64,000 bases of DNA from positions 292,501 to 356,500 of the forward strand of contig NZ_VFOV01000001.1 of the NCBI RefSeq assembly GCF_006716315.1, given 5' to 3'. The stretch comes from Nocardioides albertanoniae (lineage in GTDB: Bacteria > Actinomycetota > Actinomycetes > Propionibacteriales > Nocardioidaceae). Both the position numbers and the translations under genes were made by a program. The notes beneath the pieces are model-generated. The model saw only the letters and a program-made list of their open reading frames with translations, did not search any database and had not been told where the DNA came from. Positions 35,458-43,860 of this stretch are shown piece by piece; within the stretch, counting starts at the first letter, position 1; each line of letters opens with the position of its first letter.

Positions 35458-35952
35458 ATGGTGTGCGTGTCGTCCGCTGAACCCACCTTCTACCGCCTCG
35501 CTCCCGCCGTGCAGGCACGCCTTCTCGGCGCTGCAGTCGTCGGCCTGGCACTCCTCGTCTTCGTCGGCACCGCCGTCGTCATCCTGGCCCGGATCGACTT
35601 CGCCTGGCTCTTCCTCCCGCTCGTGGTCGGCGCCGTCGGAGTGATCGGCTTCGGGTGGTGGCTCCGCAACAAGGCGTACGTCGTGCGCGCCAGCGCCCAG
35701 GGTTACCGGGTTGCGTTCGTGCGGGGTGCCGGGGTGCGCGAGGCCCGGTGGGTCGACATCCAGGAGGCCGTGACCACCATGCCCGGCGGCTCGCCGTGCC
35801 TGGAGCTGCGGCTCAAGAAGGGTGGCGCGACGATCATCCCCGTGACCATCCTGAGCATCGACCGCGAGCAGTTCGTCCGCGAGCTCCAGGGCCATCTCAA
35901 GGCCACGATCAAGCCCCTCGATCCCACCCCTGGGCCCGCTGAACCCTCCTGA
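35458..35952 (+). CDS. PH-domain-like two-TM membrane protein
   Basis: The roughly 164-residue protein starts with two hydrophobic helices (AVVGLALLVFVGTAVVIL and FAWLFLPLVVGAVGVIGFG) followed by a soluble beta-rich domain (about residues 70-150; YVVRASAQGYRVAFVRGAGVREARWVDIQEAV), the layout of actinobacterial PH-domain membrane proteins. Function is unknown. Start choice is uncertain between ATG 35458 and GTG 35467. A CRP-like site lies about 45 nt upstream. Confidence 0.75.
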   Translation: MVCVSSAEPTFYRLAPAVQARLLGAAVVGLALLVFVGTAVVILARIDFAWLFLPLVVGAVGVIGFGWWLRNKAYVVRASAQGYRVAFVRGAGVREARWVDIQEAVTTMPGGSPCLELRLKKGGATIIPVTILSIDREQFVRELQGHLKATIKPLDPTPGPAEPS

Positions 35953-35996
35953 TTGGGCCCAGGCGCGCAGGTGTTGCTAGCCTGTTCGCGCGGTAT

Positions 35997-36088
35997 GGAG
36001 GCGTCGCCTAGTCTGGTCTATGGCGCTCGACTGCTAATCGAGTTTGGGGTCAAACCCATCGAGGGTTCAAATCCCTCCGCCTCCGCCA
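35997..36088 (+). tRNA. tRNA-Ser (anticodon GCU)
   Basis: The acceptor GGAGGCG pairs with CGCCTCC, followed by G and an encoded CCA. The anticodon loop CTGCTAA (36031-36037) gives GCT at 36033-36035 on stem CTCGA/TCGAG. A long variable arm (TTTGGGGTCAAACCCATC) is typical of tRNA-Ser. A strong terminator follows. Confidence 0.96.
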
Positions 36089-36098
36089 GTTTCATTGT

Positions 36099-36128
36099 GT
36101 TTGGCCCCCTTTACGAAGGGGGCCAAAC
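36099..36128 (+). terminator. Intrinsic terminator after tRNA-Ser(GCU)
   Basis: A 13-bp perfect stem, GTTTGGCCCCCTT / AAGGGGGCCAAAC, with a TACG loop is followed by CTTTT, giving a classic rho-independent terminator. The rest of the gap to 36269 is the leader of the small peptide gene. Confidence 0.92.
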
Positions 36129-36269
36129 CTTTTCTGACCTGCATCTTTACGCACTGCCCAATTCCGTACGGCGGAACCTGGGTTGGCTGTTACATGCGGC
36201 AGGCACCATACTTCTTGACGCAGGCCTCTCGGCGACATTCTCGGCCTCGAGACCACGAAGGGAAATTCT

Positions 36270-36452
36270 ATGAAGCTCGTACGCTCTGCGGCGGCTCTTG
36301 CTCTGGCCTCCGCCGCCATGACTGTCGGTCTGTTCGCGGCGTCCGCCCCTGCCCAGGCCGACACCAGCTGGATCGCCGGCCAAGACGACACCAGCTGGTT
36401 CGCTGCGAACGACACCAGCTGGATCACTGCTGGCGGCGACACCAGCTGGTGA
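36270..36452 (+). CDS. Secreted 60-residue peptide with four DTSW repeats
   Basis: The peptide has a typical signal sequence (MKLVRSAAALALASAAMTVGLFAASAPAQA, residues 1-30, with an AQA cleavage site), leaving a mature part of about 30 residues that is four DTSW tetrapeptides separated by 4-5 residues (linkers IAGQD, FAAN, ITAGG). The last DTSW is the C-terminus. All four are encoded by the identical 12-mer GACACCAGCTGG. AAGGGAAA lies 7 nt before the ATG. I do not recognise a described family. It faces a LuxR-like regulator gene. A role as signal or modified peptide is inference. Confidence 0.75.
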   Translation: MKLVRSAAALALASAAMTVGLFAASAPAQADTSWIAGQDDTSWFAANDTSWITAGGDTSW

Positions 36453-36458
36453 AGTCCA

Positions 36459-36508
36459 GCGGCTGACGGTGGTGATCCGTGGCGACACGGATCACCAGCA
36501 TCAGCCGC
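36459..36508. terminator. Hairpin between the DTSW peptide and LuxR-like genes
   Basis: The stem GGTGATCCGTG / CACGGATCACC (36471-36481 and 36486-36496) with a GCGA loop is extended by GCGGCTGA / TCAGCCGC. It lies between convergent genes and overlaps the last codons of the regulator. Confidence 0.75.
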
Positions 36509-37571
36509 GTGGCGGAGGTGTGTTGCCGCCTAGCTCGTCGGCTTCGGCGTCGCTGCGGCCGATCTCGTAGCCCAGCTGGAAACGGGTGTCTGCTCCGAAC
36601 TCGTCCTTGAGGTCGGAGACATAGCCGGCGTACGTACGCGGGCTCACGCCGAGGCGTTTCGAAGCCGCAGGGTCGGAGTGTCCTTCGACCAGCATGCGCA
36701 AGGTCATGGACCTCTGCTCGCCGGCGACTTCCTTCATCGTCGACGTGTCGGCCGCGGAGAACGGACGTGCCCGTTCCCAGGATCGTTCGTAGACATCGAC
36801 CAGATAGGCCACGACGGCAGGCTCGCGCACCGCGATCGCGGTGTCGATCCCGTCGGGTCCCGGGATGACGGCGACCCGGCGGTCGAAGATGAGGATCTTG
36901 TTGAAGAACTCGTCCAGCGTCCGGACTTCACCGCCCGCCTCCGAGACGGCAGAGACGTAGTCCCGAGTCGCCGCGTTGCGGCGGGCCGCATGCTGATAGA
37001 GCGTACGCATCGCCACGCCCCGCCCGAGGAGGGCAGCGTCCTTACGGGCGGTCTCTGCGAGCACGCTCGGATCGCGCGTGGCCTGGGGCTGAGCGGTGAG
37101 CGCCTCGAACTCGCACTCCGCAGCCAGGGAGTCGATGAACGGCTGGATCTGTGGCCGGTGGATGTTGGTGACGGCGGCGTGCTGATCGTCCGGCGCCGAT
37201 CGGCGCCAGGCGCCGTGCAGGGCGGTGAAGTCGTTCGCCCACTCCGCCGACTCGTGGAGGAGCCTGATCCCTTCTTGGGTCATGGGTGTGACGATCTGCG
37301 CCTGCACCGTTGTCGGGTCGACAGTCACCCAGGTGCCAGGATTCTCGTCGGGGTTGCGGACGAGACCGAGCTCCTCGAGCGCAGCCAGCGCGTCGGCGTA
37401 CTCTCCGCCCTCGCTGACCCGTGGGTCGGACACGGGGATCCCGCCCTGGTCCGAGATGAGTTCGAAGAGCTCGATGCCCTTGGCCTCGAACACTGCGCGC
37501 GTCTCGGACGCGTGCCCTCCGTCGGTCACGTTCTTCTCCTCGCCGGACGGCGTGGGTTGACGCTTGCTCAC
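36501..37571 (-). CDS. LuxR-type HTH regulator with a large N-terminal domain
   Basis: The 356-residue protein ends in a LuxR/GerE-like HTH (TLRMLVEGHSDPAASKRLGVSPRTYAGYVSDLKDEFGADTRFQLGYEIGRSD, about residues 290-340). The N-terminal part has a winged-helix-like segment (ELFELISDQGGIPVSD..YADALAALEELGLV, about 35-72) and a middle domain resembling the phospholipase-D-like region of some actinobacterial regulators (about 180-270, FFNKILIFDRRVAVIPG). The GTG at 37571 follows GGGGAGG. It converges on the DTSW peptide gene, which makes that peptide a candidate partner or target; this is inferred from proximity only. Confidence 0.82.
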   Translation of the reverse strand: MSKRQPTPSGEEKNVTDGGHASETRAVFEAKGIELFELISDQGGIPVSDPRVSEGGEYADALAALEELGLVRNPDENPGTWVTVDPTTVQAQIVTPMTQEGIRLLHESAEWANDFTALHGAWRRSAPDDQHAAVTNIHRPQIQPFIDSLAAECEFEALTAQPQATRDPSVLAETARKDAALLGRGVAMRTLYQHAARRNAATRDYVSAVSEAGGEVRTLDEFFNKILIFDRRVAVIPGPDGIDTAIAVREPAVVAYLVDVYERSWERARPFSAADTSTMKEVAGEQRSMTLRMLVEGHSDPAASKRLGVSPRTYAGYVSDLKDEFGADTRFQLGYEIGRSDAEADELGGNTPPPRG

Positions 37572-37679
37572 GCTCCACCTCCCCGATGCTGTGGCTGGCG
37601 CCAGATCCTCTCACACGTGAGGATTTCTGGTCACGCACCATCATCCGCTAGTGTTTCTACACGTTGCTCCGGTAACACT

Positions 37680-37752
37680 GCGCCTGTAGCTCAACGGATA
37701 GAGCATCTGACTACGGATCAGAAGGTTTGGGGTTCGAATCCCTACAGGCGCG
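37680..37752 (+). tRNA. tRNA-Arg (anticodon ACG)
   Basis: The acceptor GCGCCTG pairs with CAGGCGC (37745-37751). The anticodon loop CTACGGA (37711-37717) gives ACG at 37713-37715, which is read as ICG. The T arm is TGGGG-TTCGAAT-CCCTA. CCA is not encoded, unlike the two serine tRNAs. No integrase lies nearby. Confidence 0.96.
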
Positions 37753-37764
37753 CAAGTGAGAGAC

Positions 37765-37801
37765 AGGCCCCTGACCAGGCGATGAGCCCGGTGAGGGGCC
37801 T
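37765..37801 (+). terminator. Hairpin terminator after tRNA-Arg
   Basis: AGGCCCCT (37765-37772) pairs with AGGGGCCT (37794-37801) and is followed by TCTT. The loop is 21 nt and may contain an inner stem. Confidence 0.65.
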
Positions 37802-37887
37802 TCTTCATGTCCGCAAAGAGCCTCGACATCAGGGCGCTTGCTCTCACTTTGCTCTCATCAGCATGTCAGACGCCCTCTCCGGAGTCG

Positions 37888-39066
37888 TCACGCCAGATCG
37901 GAGCGGTCCCCTCCACGCGCGGCTCTGACGCGGGCGACGGCCCCGAGGATCTCTGGCCGTGCCCGCCGGATGAACCGCGTCACCACGTGGTCCGCCCCAT
38001 ACCGTGTCTCGATCTCGTCCAGCCGATCCGCAGCGTCCACAGTCGTCCCGTCGGGGCCCGTCGTCATATCGCAGAAGCACACCGCGTCCTCGTAGTCCGT
38101 GGGAGGGCTCGCGAACTCGGAAAGCTCTGTGCTCAGGCCGCGTTCCTCTGCCTCCAGCACAGCGTAGGAATGGTGAGCCACCATCGATACGATCCGCTCG
38201 TCCCAACCTTCGCGTCGTAGGTGGCGTGCGCCATCGATCGCGTGCATTCCGGTGTCCACGAGTTCGGGGGCGTACCCGATGTCGTGAAGCCAGCATGCGG
38301 CCGCCAGGAGCTCGACGTCCAGCCGGAGATCCTCCCCAAGAGCCTCCGCCTTCTCTCCGACCGCCGACAGGTGTTGCCATCTACGGCCCAGCGGCTCAAC
38401 CAGCCGGCCGGCCTCATCCTTTGCCGCGCTCAGTAGGTCGGGCACTCGGCCAACGTCGGTGCTCGGCCATGATGCGTGCCTACGCTTCGCATGCCGAGAG
38501 GTGAGGCGCAGCATGCGCTGCATCGCAGGCAGCAAGCCACGGAGATGCTCTCGCTGGGTGAAGATCGTCCACGCCAAGCCCGCCGCAGCAACGATCGAGG
38601 TCAGCCCAGCAAAAAACAACGTCAGCCAGGTCGCCGGGCTCGACTCTCGAGTCTCGCTTGAGTCAACGGTCACGCTTTGACGCTCGACCTCGGCGTCGTC
38701 GTCATTCATCTGCGCGATCGCTTCCTTGATTCGTCGATCGACCTCATCCTCGGTCACGTTGTCGTCGCCAACTGGGATGTAGCAGGCCATCCGGGCCTTC
38801 GCCTCGTCGCTCGGCAGGCAGAGCCACTCGGGAGGAGTCTCGACATCGACATCGACTTCAACAGGCACATGGTGGATGCCCTCAGCGTCGGTCACGTAGC
38901 CGACGCCGGTCTCCACCTCCTTGTTCGGCCCCGTCTTGTTGCCATCGGCGTACGACGTCGTGATGCCGACGACGACGGCCGCCCCGACTGCCGCGCCGAC
39001 CAGGATCGATGCCGTGATCGCGACGACGTTGCCGAGGCTCGGTGGACCGTTTCGGCTGGGTGCCAT
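37888..39066 (-). CDS. Membrane-anchored HD-domain phosphohydrolase
   Basis: The 392-residue protein has an N-terminal TM (about residues 13-37), an acidic extracytoplasmic segment of about 100 residues containing two cysteines, a second TM (about 145-165), and a cytoplasmic HD domain. The metal ligands are all visible: HLSAVG, CWLHDIGYAP, MHAIDGARHL, MVAHHSY and CFCDMTTGPDG. HDIG-type proteins hydrolyse nucleotides or cyclic dinucleotides; the substrate is unknown. ATG 39066 has AAGG upstream; GTG 39096 is an alternative. The layout suggests an external signal controls an internal phosphohydrolase. Confidence 0.82.
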   Translation of the reverse strand: MAPSRNGPPSLGNVVAITASILVGAAVGAAVVVGITTSYADGNKTGPNKEVETGVGYVTDAEGIHHVPVEVDVDVETPPEWLCLPSDEAKARMACYIPVGDDNVTEDEVDRRIKEAIAQMNDDDAEVERQSVTVDSSETRESSPATWLTLFFAGLTSIVAAAGLAWTIFTQREHLRGLLPAMQRMLRLTSRHAKRRHASWPSTDVGRVPDLLSAAKDEAGRLVEPLGRRWQHLSAVGEKAEALGEDLRLDVELLAAACWLHDIGYAPELVDTGMHAIDGARHLRREGWDERIVSMVAHHSYAVLEAEERGLSTELSEFASPPTDYEDAVCFCDMTTGPDGTTVDAADRLDEIETRYGADHVVTRFIRRARPEILGAVARVRAARGGDRSDLA

Positions 39067-39171
39067 GATGCGGACCTTACGACCGCCGACACTCACCGCT
39101 GGCGGTTTCGTGAGAACTTTCGCTACTGACTCGAGGCGGGCCTTCGGCCGCGAGCGCGGCCTCCGGGGTAT

Positions 39172-40431
39172 CTACGGATCGGAACGGTTGGAGGCGCCTC
39201 CGTCGTCGTCCTTGACGATCTTGGGCGGGCCGGAGGGGGTGGCTTCGCCGCGCTCGACGGCGGCGGTGTGGCTGGCGAGAGCGCGCTCGAGGAGCTCCAT
39301 GAGGGGTGTCTCCTGGCGAGCGATCTTCGTGTACTTCGGTCCGAGGGAGACGATCGTGTCGCGCTCGGCCAGGAGCGCGTTGTGGATGCGCTCGCGCTCG
39401 GCGGGGTCGGAGGTGTATTCGGAGTCGAGGTAGGAGGCGGCGTGGCGGCGGGCGTTGGCGATGGCGTTCTCGGCGCGGCCGCGCTTGCTGAAGAGCGAGG
39501 CGGCGATGGTGATCACGAGCACGCCGAGGATGACGGAGAGGGAGAGGCCGGTGCTGACCTCGGCGACGTGCACGGGCTCTCCGTCGTTGACGAACGGGAT
39601 GTTGTTCTCGTGGAGCGCGTGCAGGATCAGCTTCACGCCGATGAAGGCGAGGATGGCGGCCAGCCCGTAGGACAGGTAGATGAGCCGGTCGAGGAGGCCG
39701 TCGAGCAGGAAGTAGAGCTGGCGCAGTCCGAGGAGCGAGAACGCGGTCGCGGTGAAGACGAGGTAGACGTTCTGCGTCAGGCCGAAGATCGCGGGGATCG
39801 AGTCGAGCGCGAAGAGGATGTCGGTGCCGCCGATGGCCACCATCACCAGCAGCATGGGGGTGAGGATGCGCTTGCCGTTCTCGACGGTGAAGAGCTTGTC
39901 GCCGTCGAAGTGCTCGCTGACGTGGAAGAGCCTGCGGGTGAGGCGTACGACGAAGTTCTCCTTGTCGCCGGAGTCGTCGTCGGGTTTGAGCATGTTGCCG
40001 GCCGTGAGCAGCAGAATCAGCCCGAACAGGTAGAACACCCACGCGAAGGTGTTGATCAGCGCGGCGCCCACGAAGATGAAGCCGGTGCGCGCGACCAGCG
40101 AGAAGGCGATCCCGAAGAGCAGCACCTTCTGCTGGTCGTCGCGGGGCACATGGAAGCTGGCGATGATGATCAGGAAGACGAACAGGTTGTCGACCGAGAG
40201 CGCCTTCTCGGTGACGTAGCCGGCGAAGTATTCGCCGCCCATCGCCCCGCCGCCGAAGACCAGCACACCCACGCCGAACACGAGCGCGATGCCCACGTAG
40301 ATCGACGACCAGATCGCGGCCTCACGCAGCGTGGGCGTGTGGGCCTTGCGTACGTGGAAGAAGTAGTCGAACGCGAGCAGCCCGACGATCCCGATCACCG
40401 TGAGCAGCCATACCCATGCTGGTGCACCCAT
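39172..40431 (-). CDS. TerC family integral membrane protein (Alx-like)
   Basis: The roughly 419-residue protein has about nine TMs and the TerC hallmarks EKALSVDNLFVFLIIIASF (acidic residue in TM near 80) and GGTDILFALDSIPAIFG. A charged C-terminal tail follows. Homologues export Mn2+ or are linked to tellurite and pH responses. No yybP-ykoY Mn riboswitch fits upstream, since the TetR gene ends 47 nt before the start. ATG 40431 is preferred over TTG 40446. Confidence 0.9.
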   Translation of the reverse strand: MGAPAWVWLLTVIGIVGLLAFDYFFHVRKAHTPTLREAAIWSSIYVGIALVFGVGVLVFGGGAMGGEYFAGYVTEKALSVDNLFVFLIIIASFHVPRDDQQKVLLFGIAFSLVARTGFIFVGAALINTFAWVFYLFGLILLLTAGNMLKPDDDSGDKENFVVRLTRRLFHVSEHFDGDKLFTVENGKRILTPMLLVMVAIGGTDILFALDSIPAIFGLTQNVYLVFTATAFSLLGLRQLYFLLDGLLDRLIYLSYGLAAILAFIGVKLILHALHENNIPFVNDGEPVHVAEVSTGLSLSVILGVLVITIAASLFSKRGRAENAIANARRHAASYLDSEYTSDPAERERIHNALLAERDTIVSLGPKYTKIARQETPLMELLERALASHTAAVERGEATPSGPPKIVKDDDGGASNRSDP

Positions 40432-40478
40432 ACTGACAACCCCCAAGAGCTGATCTGCGAGTTCGGCCTTGCCTCAGC

Positions 40479-41099
40479 CTATGCGGGTGCCTTCGGCACA
40501 GACACCCCATCGAGGATCTGGGGGAGCGCTTCGTCGAGAAGTTTGTCGGCACGCGGGTCGTCGGGGTTGATCGCGCGCATCGTGAGGCTGTGCAGGAACA
40601 CGCCCATCATCGTCTGGGCGAGGAGGTCGGTCGGCATCGTGGACGTGCAGTCGAGCCGGTCCAGAGCGAGCTCGACGACCTCGACGAGCTGCTCGCTGAG
40701 CGCGGCGAAGGTGGCCGAGCTGATCTCTCGCGCATCGGGGTCGCGGAGGCTCTGCAGGACGACCTCGCTCTGCAGCACGAACCACCGATCCTGCATGGGG
40801 CGCAGCGCGTCGAAGGCGGTCGCGATCAGCGACCCGCTCGACTCGGTCTCCCCGTGGGCGCCGATGGCGGAGCGTACGGACTCGATCAGGGCCTCCGACT
40901 CCTCCTTGAAGGCTTCGAGGAGCACCTCCTCGACGGTGCCGAAGTTGGAGTAGAACGCGCCGCGTGTGTAGCCGGCGGCGCTGACGAGGTCGTCGACGGT
41001 GACCCTGCGCGCTCCACGCTCGACGAAGACGTCGACGGCTGCGGTGAGCAGTCGGGCGCGGGTGTTCGTACGTCGCCTGGGGGCCTTCACTTCCGTCAT
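40479..41099 (-). CDS. TetR-family regulator, probable repressor of the MMPL export genes
   Basis: The 206-residue protein has a TetR HTH (about residues 12-60, with FVERGARRVTVDDLVSAAGYTRGAFYSNFGTVEEVLLEAF) and a helical ligand domain. GAGGA lies 7 nt before ATG 41099. It diverges from the MMPL transporter gene across 61 bp that contain a dyad, the standard layout of a local efflux repressor. Confidence 0.9.
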   Translation of the reverse strand: MTEVKAPRRRTNTRARLLTAAVDVFVERGARRVTVDDLVSAAGYTRGAFYSNFGTVEEVLLEAFKEESEALIESVRSAIGAHGETESSGSLIATAFDALRPMQDRWFVLQSEVVLQSLRDPDAREISSATFAALSEQLVEVVELALDRLDCTSTMPTDLLAQTMMGVFLHSLTMRAINPDDPRADKLLDEALPQILDGVSVPKAPA

Positions 41100-41123
41100 G
41101 TAGTCATCCTCACACAATCCGAT

Positions 41124-41156
41124 GATACATTTTTGAATCCAATGCATTAATGTATC
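41124..41156. promoter_or_regulatory. Candidate TetR operator between regulator and MMPL genes
   Basis: GATACAT (41124-41130) and ATGTATC (41150-41156) form an inverted repeat around an AT-rich 19-bp centre that contains AATGCATT. The site ends 4 nt before the GTG of the MMPL gene, so binding would block its expression. Confidence 0.6.
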
Positions 41157-41160
41157 GAAT

Positions 41161-43860
41161 GTGTCCTCCTACCTCTACCGCCTCGGCCGCCAGGTCGCTC
41201 GCCACGCCAAGAGCGTGCTGGCCCTCTGGCTGCTGATCGCCGTGCTCCTCGGAGTGCTGACCGTGTCGCTCGGCGGCAAGCTGCAGAACGACTTCACGAT
41301 CCCCGGCACCGAGTCGCAACAGGGCCTCGACTCGCTCACCCAGCGCTTCCCGGAGGTCTCCGGCACCTCGGCGCAGCTGGTGTTCGTCGCCCCCGACGGG
41401 GAGAAGATCACCGACCACCGCAAGGAGGTCGAAGCGGTGCTCGCCGAGGTCGAGAAGGTCGACCACGTCAGCACGGTCACCGACCCGCTGGCCAAGGCGA
41501 CCAGGACCGTGAGCGACAACGGCAGGGACGCGCTGGCGACCGTGCAGTTCGATCTCGGCATCGACGAGCTGCCCGAGAGCGCGACCGAGCAGCTGGAGCG
41601 CGTCGCGGTCACGCCCGACGGATCGGACCTCGACATCAACATCGGCGGGGATGCGTACGCCGCCACCGGGGTGCACGTCAGCGCGACCGAAGGCATCGGG
41701 GTGCTGATCGCCCTGCTGGTGCTGGCGATCACCTTCGGCTCGCTGCTGGCTGCCGGTCTGCCGATCCTGACCGCGCTGCTCGGGGTGGGGATCGCGATGG
41801 CGGGCATCCTCTCGACCGCGGCGTTCACCACCATCTCGGCCACGACCCCGACCCTGGCGCTGATGATCGGGCTCGCGGTCGGCATCGACTACGCCCTGTT
41901 CGTCATCGCCCGGCACCGTAGCCAGCTCGCCAACGGGCTGGGGGTGGAGGAGTCGATCGCGCGGGCGGTCGCGACCGCCGGCAGCGCGGTCATCTTCGCC
42001 GGTGTCACGGTCATCATCGCGCTCTGCGGCCTCGTGGTCGCCGGCATCCCGTTCCTGGCGGTGATGGGCTACGCCGCGGCCTCGGCCGTGCTGGTCGCGG
42101 TGGCCGTGGCGCTCACCGCCGTGCCGGCGCTCCTCGCGATCGCGGGTGAGCGACTGCGTCCCAAGCGTGGGTCTCGGGCCCATCGGCGTGAGGCTGCTGC
42201 GGAGGGGCGGCCTCACGCCATCACTCTCGGAACCCGGTGGGTGCGGCTGGTGACCAAGGTGCCTGCCGTGACCGTCGTGATCTCCCTGCTGGTGATCGCC
42301 GTCCTGGCGATCCCGGCCAAAGACCTCACCCTGGGGCTCAACGACAACGGCAGTGCGGACCCCGGAAGCAGCGAGCGGGAGACGTACGACCTGATCAGCC
42401 GTGACTTCGGCCCGGGCTACAACGCTCCGCTCTTCGTGACGGCCGAGATCATCGACACCACCGACCCGATCGGTGTGATGGACGATCTGGGGAAGGTGCT
42501 CGGCGGCTACGAAGGCGTGCAGAAGGTGGCGCTGGCCACGCCGAACCAGACCGCCGACCTTGGGCTGGTGGTGATCTACCCGACCACGGAGAAGAGCGAC
42601 CCGGCGACCGCCGACCTGGTCGAGGCGATCCGCGGCGACCATGCCGAGCTCGAGAAGCGGTTCGGCATCGACGACGTGATGGTGACCGGCCAGACCGCGG
42701 TCGCCATCGATGTCAGCGAACGCCTCTCGGGCGCGATCCTGCCGTTCGGTGCCGTCGTCGTCGGGCTCTCGCTGATCCTGCTGGCGCTGGTGTTCCGCTC
42801 GATCGCCGTGCCGCTGAAGGCGACGCTGGGCTACGTGCTCTCCGTGGGTGCCTCGTTCGGCGTCGTCGCGGCCGTCTTCGAGTGGGGCTGGGGCGCCGAG
42901 CTGCTCAACGTGGCGAAGGTCGGGCCGGTGATCGCGTTCTTCCCGATCATCTTGATGGGCGTGCTCTTCGGGCTCGCGATGGACTACGAGGTGTTCCTGG
43001 TCTCCAGGATGCGCGAGGACTTCGTGCACACCGGCGACGCGCGCGGGTCGGTCGACACCGGGTTCGCGGCCAGCGCCCGCGTCGTGACCGCCGCTGCCAT
43101 CATCATGATCGCCGTCTTCGCCGCCTTCATCCCCGAAGGCGACCCGATCGTGAAACCGATGGCGCTCGGCCTCGCCGTGGGTGTGCTCGTGGACGCCTTC
43201 CTGGTGCGGATGACGCTGGTGCCGGCCGTGCTCGCCATGCTCGGCCGCGGTGCCTGGTGGCTGCCGCGCTGGCTCGATCGACGGATGCCGGTGCTCGACA
43301 TCGAGGGCGAGGCACTCGTCCACCACCTCGAGCATGCCGACTACGTCGCCGCGCACGGTGAGGTCGCCGTCCGGGCGCGGGGCGTGCAGGTGACCGGCGC
43401 GCTCGCACCGCTCGACCTCACCCTCCCGCCGGCCGGTCTCGGCATCGTCCACGGCACGGATCCGGTGGCCCGCTCGGCAGCGCTGGCGGCCATCACCGGA
43501 CGCCTCGGCTTCGACGGGCAGCTGGCCGTGCTCGACCGGCTGCTGCCCGAGGAGTCCGCAGGCGTACGCCGCCGGGCGGCTCTGGTGGACAGCGTCGAGG
43601 CCGCGCTCGAGATGAGCGGACGCGCGCTCGGGCTGGTCGCGATCGACAGCCCCGCCGACCTCGACAGCGGTCAGGTGGCGGCGTTGTCCGCGCTGACCTC
43701 TCGCGGCATCACGGTGCTCCTCGGAGTGCCCCACCCGCCTCGCGTCACCCAGGTCGCCGACGCGCTCGCGCATGCCGCACCGCCCGCCGGTGACCGACCC
43801 CAGACCGAGATCACCGAGCCGGCCGACAACACGGTCGGCGTCCTGGAGACAGTCCGATGA
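41161..43860 (+). CDS. MMPL-family RND transporter with a C-terminal degenerate ABC-ATPase-like domain
   Basis: The 899-residue protein has two six-TM RND halves with MMPL motifs (GLAVGIDYALFVIARHR near residue 238 and LFGLAMDYEVFLVSRMRED near 604) and two extracellular loops. After the last TM, about 200 residues (about 710-899) read like an ABC nucleotide-binding domain remnant, VRARGVQVTGALAPLDLTLP then GIVHGTDPVARSAALAAITG, but the Walker A GxxGxGKS/T is missing. The start is GTG. It overlaps the YhgE gene by 4 nt (ATGA) and is controlled by the divergent TetR. Confidence 0.9.
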   Translation: MSSYLYRLGRQVARHAKSVLALWLLIAVLLGVLTVSLGGKLQNDFTIPGTESQQGLDSLTQRFPEVSGTSAQLVFVAPDGEKITDHRKEVEAVLAEVEKVDHVSTVTDPLAKATRTVSDNGRDALATVQFDLGIDELPESATEQLERVAVTPDGSDLDINIGGDAYAATGVHVSATEGIGVLIALLVLAITFGSLLAAGLPILTALLGVGIAMAGILSTAAFTTISATTPTLALMIGLAVGIDYALFVIARHRSQLANGLGVEESIARAVATAGSAVIFAGVTVIIALCGLVVAGIPFLAVMGYAAASAVLVAVAVALTAVPALLAIAGERLRPKRGSRAHRREAAAEGRPHAITLGTRWVRLVTKVPAVTVVISLLVIAVLAIPAKDLTLGLNDNGSADPGSSERETYDLISRDFGPGYNAPLFVTAEIIDTTDPIGVMDDLGKVLGGYEGVQKVALATPNQTADLGLVVIYPTTEKSDPATADLVEAIRGDHAELEKRFGIDDVMVTGQTAVAIDVSERLSGAILPFGAVVVGLSLILLALVFRSIAVPLKATLGYVLSVGASFGVVAAVFEWGWGAELLNVAKVGPVIAFFPIILMGVLFGLAMDYEVFLVSRMREDFVHTGDARGSVDTGFAASARVVTAAAIIMIAVFAAFIPEGDPIVKPMALGLAVGVLVDAFLVRMTLVPAVLAMLGRGAWWLPRWLDRRMPVLDIEGEALVHHLEHADYVAAHGEVAVRARGVQVTGALAPLDLTLPPAGLGIVHGTDPVARSAALAAITGRLGFDGQLAVLDRLLPEESAGVRRRAALVDSVEAALEMSGRALGLVAIDSPADLDSGQVAALSALTSRGITVLLGVPHPPRVTQVADALAHAAPPAGDRPQTEITEPADNTVGVLETVR

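Noticed and set aside
37680-39066. tRNA-Arg as an integration site of a mobile island
   Set aside because: No integrase, no direct repeat of the tRNA 3' end and no change in base composition were found.
40432-40478. yybP-ykoY manganese riboswitch before the TerC gene
   Set aside because: The gap of 47 nt is too short for the aptamer and shows none of its conserved bases.
41110-43773. An 887-codon open frame on the minus strand
   Set aside because: It is the antisense shadow of the MMPL gene, with a His/Asp/Arg-rich translation and no recognisable domains.
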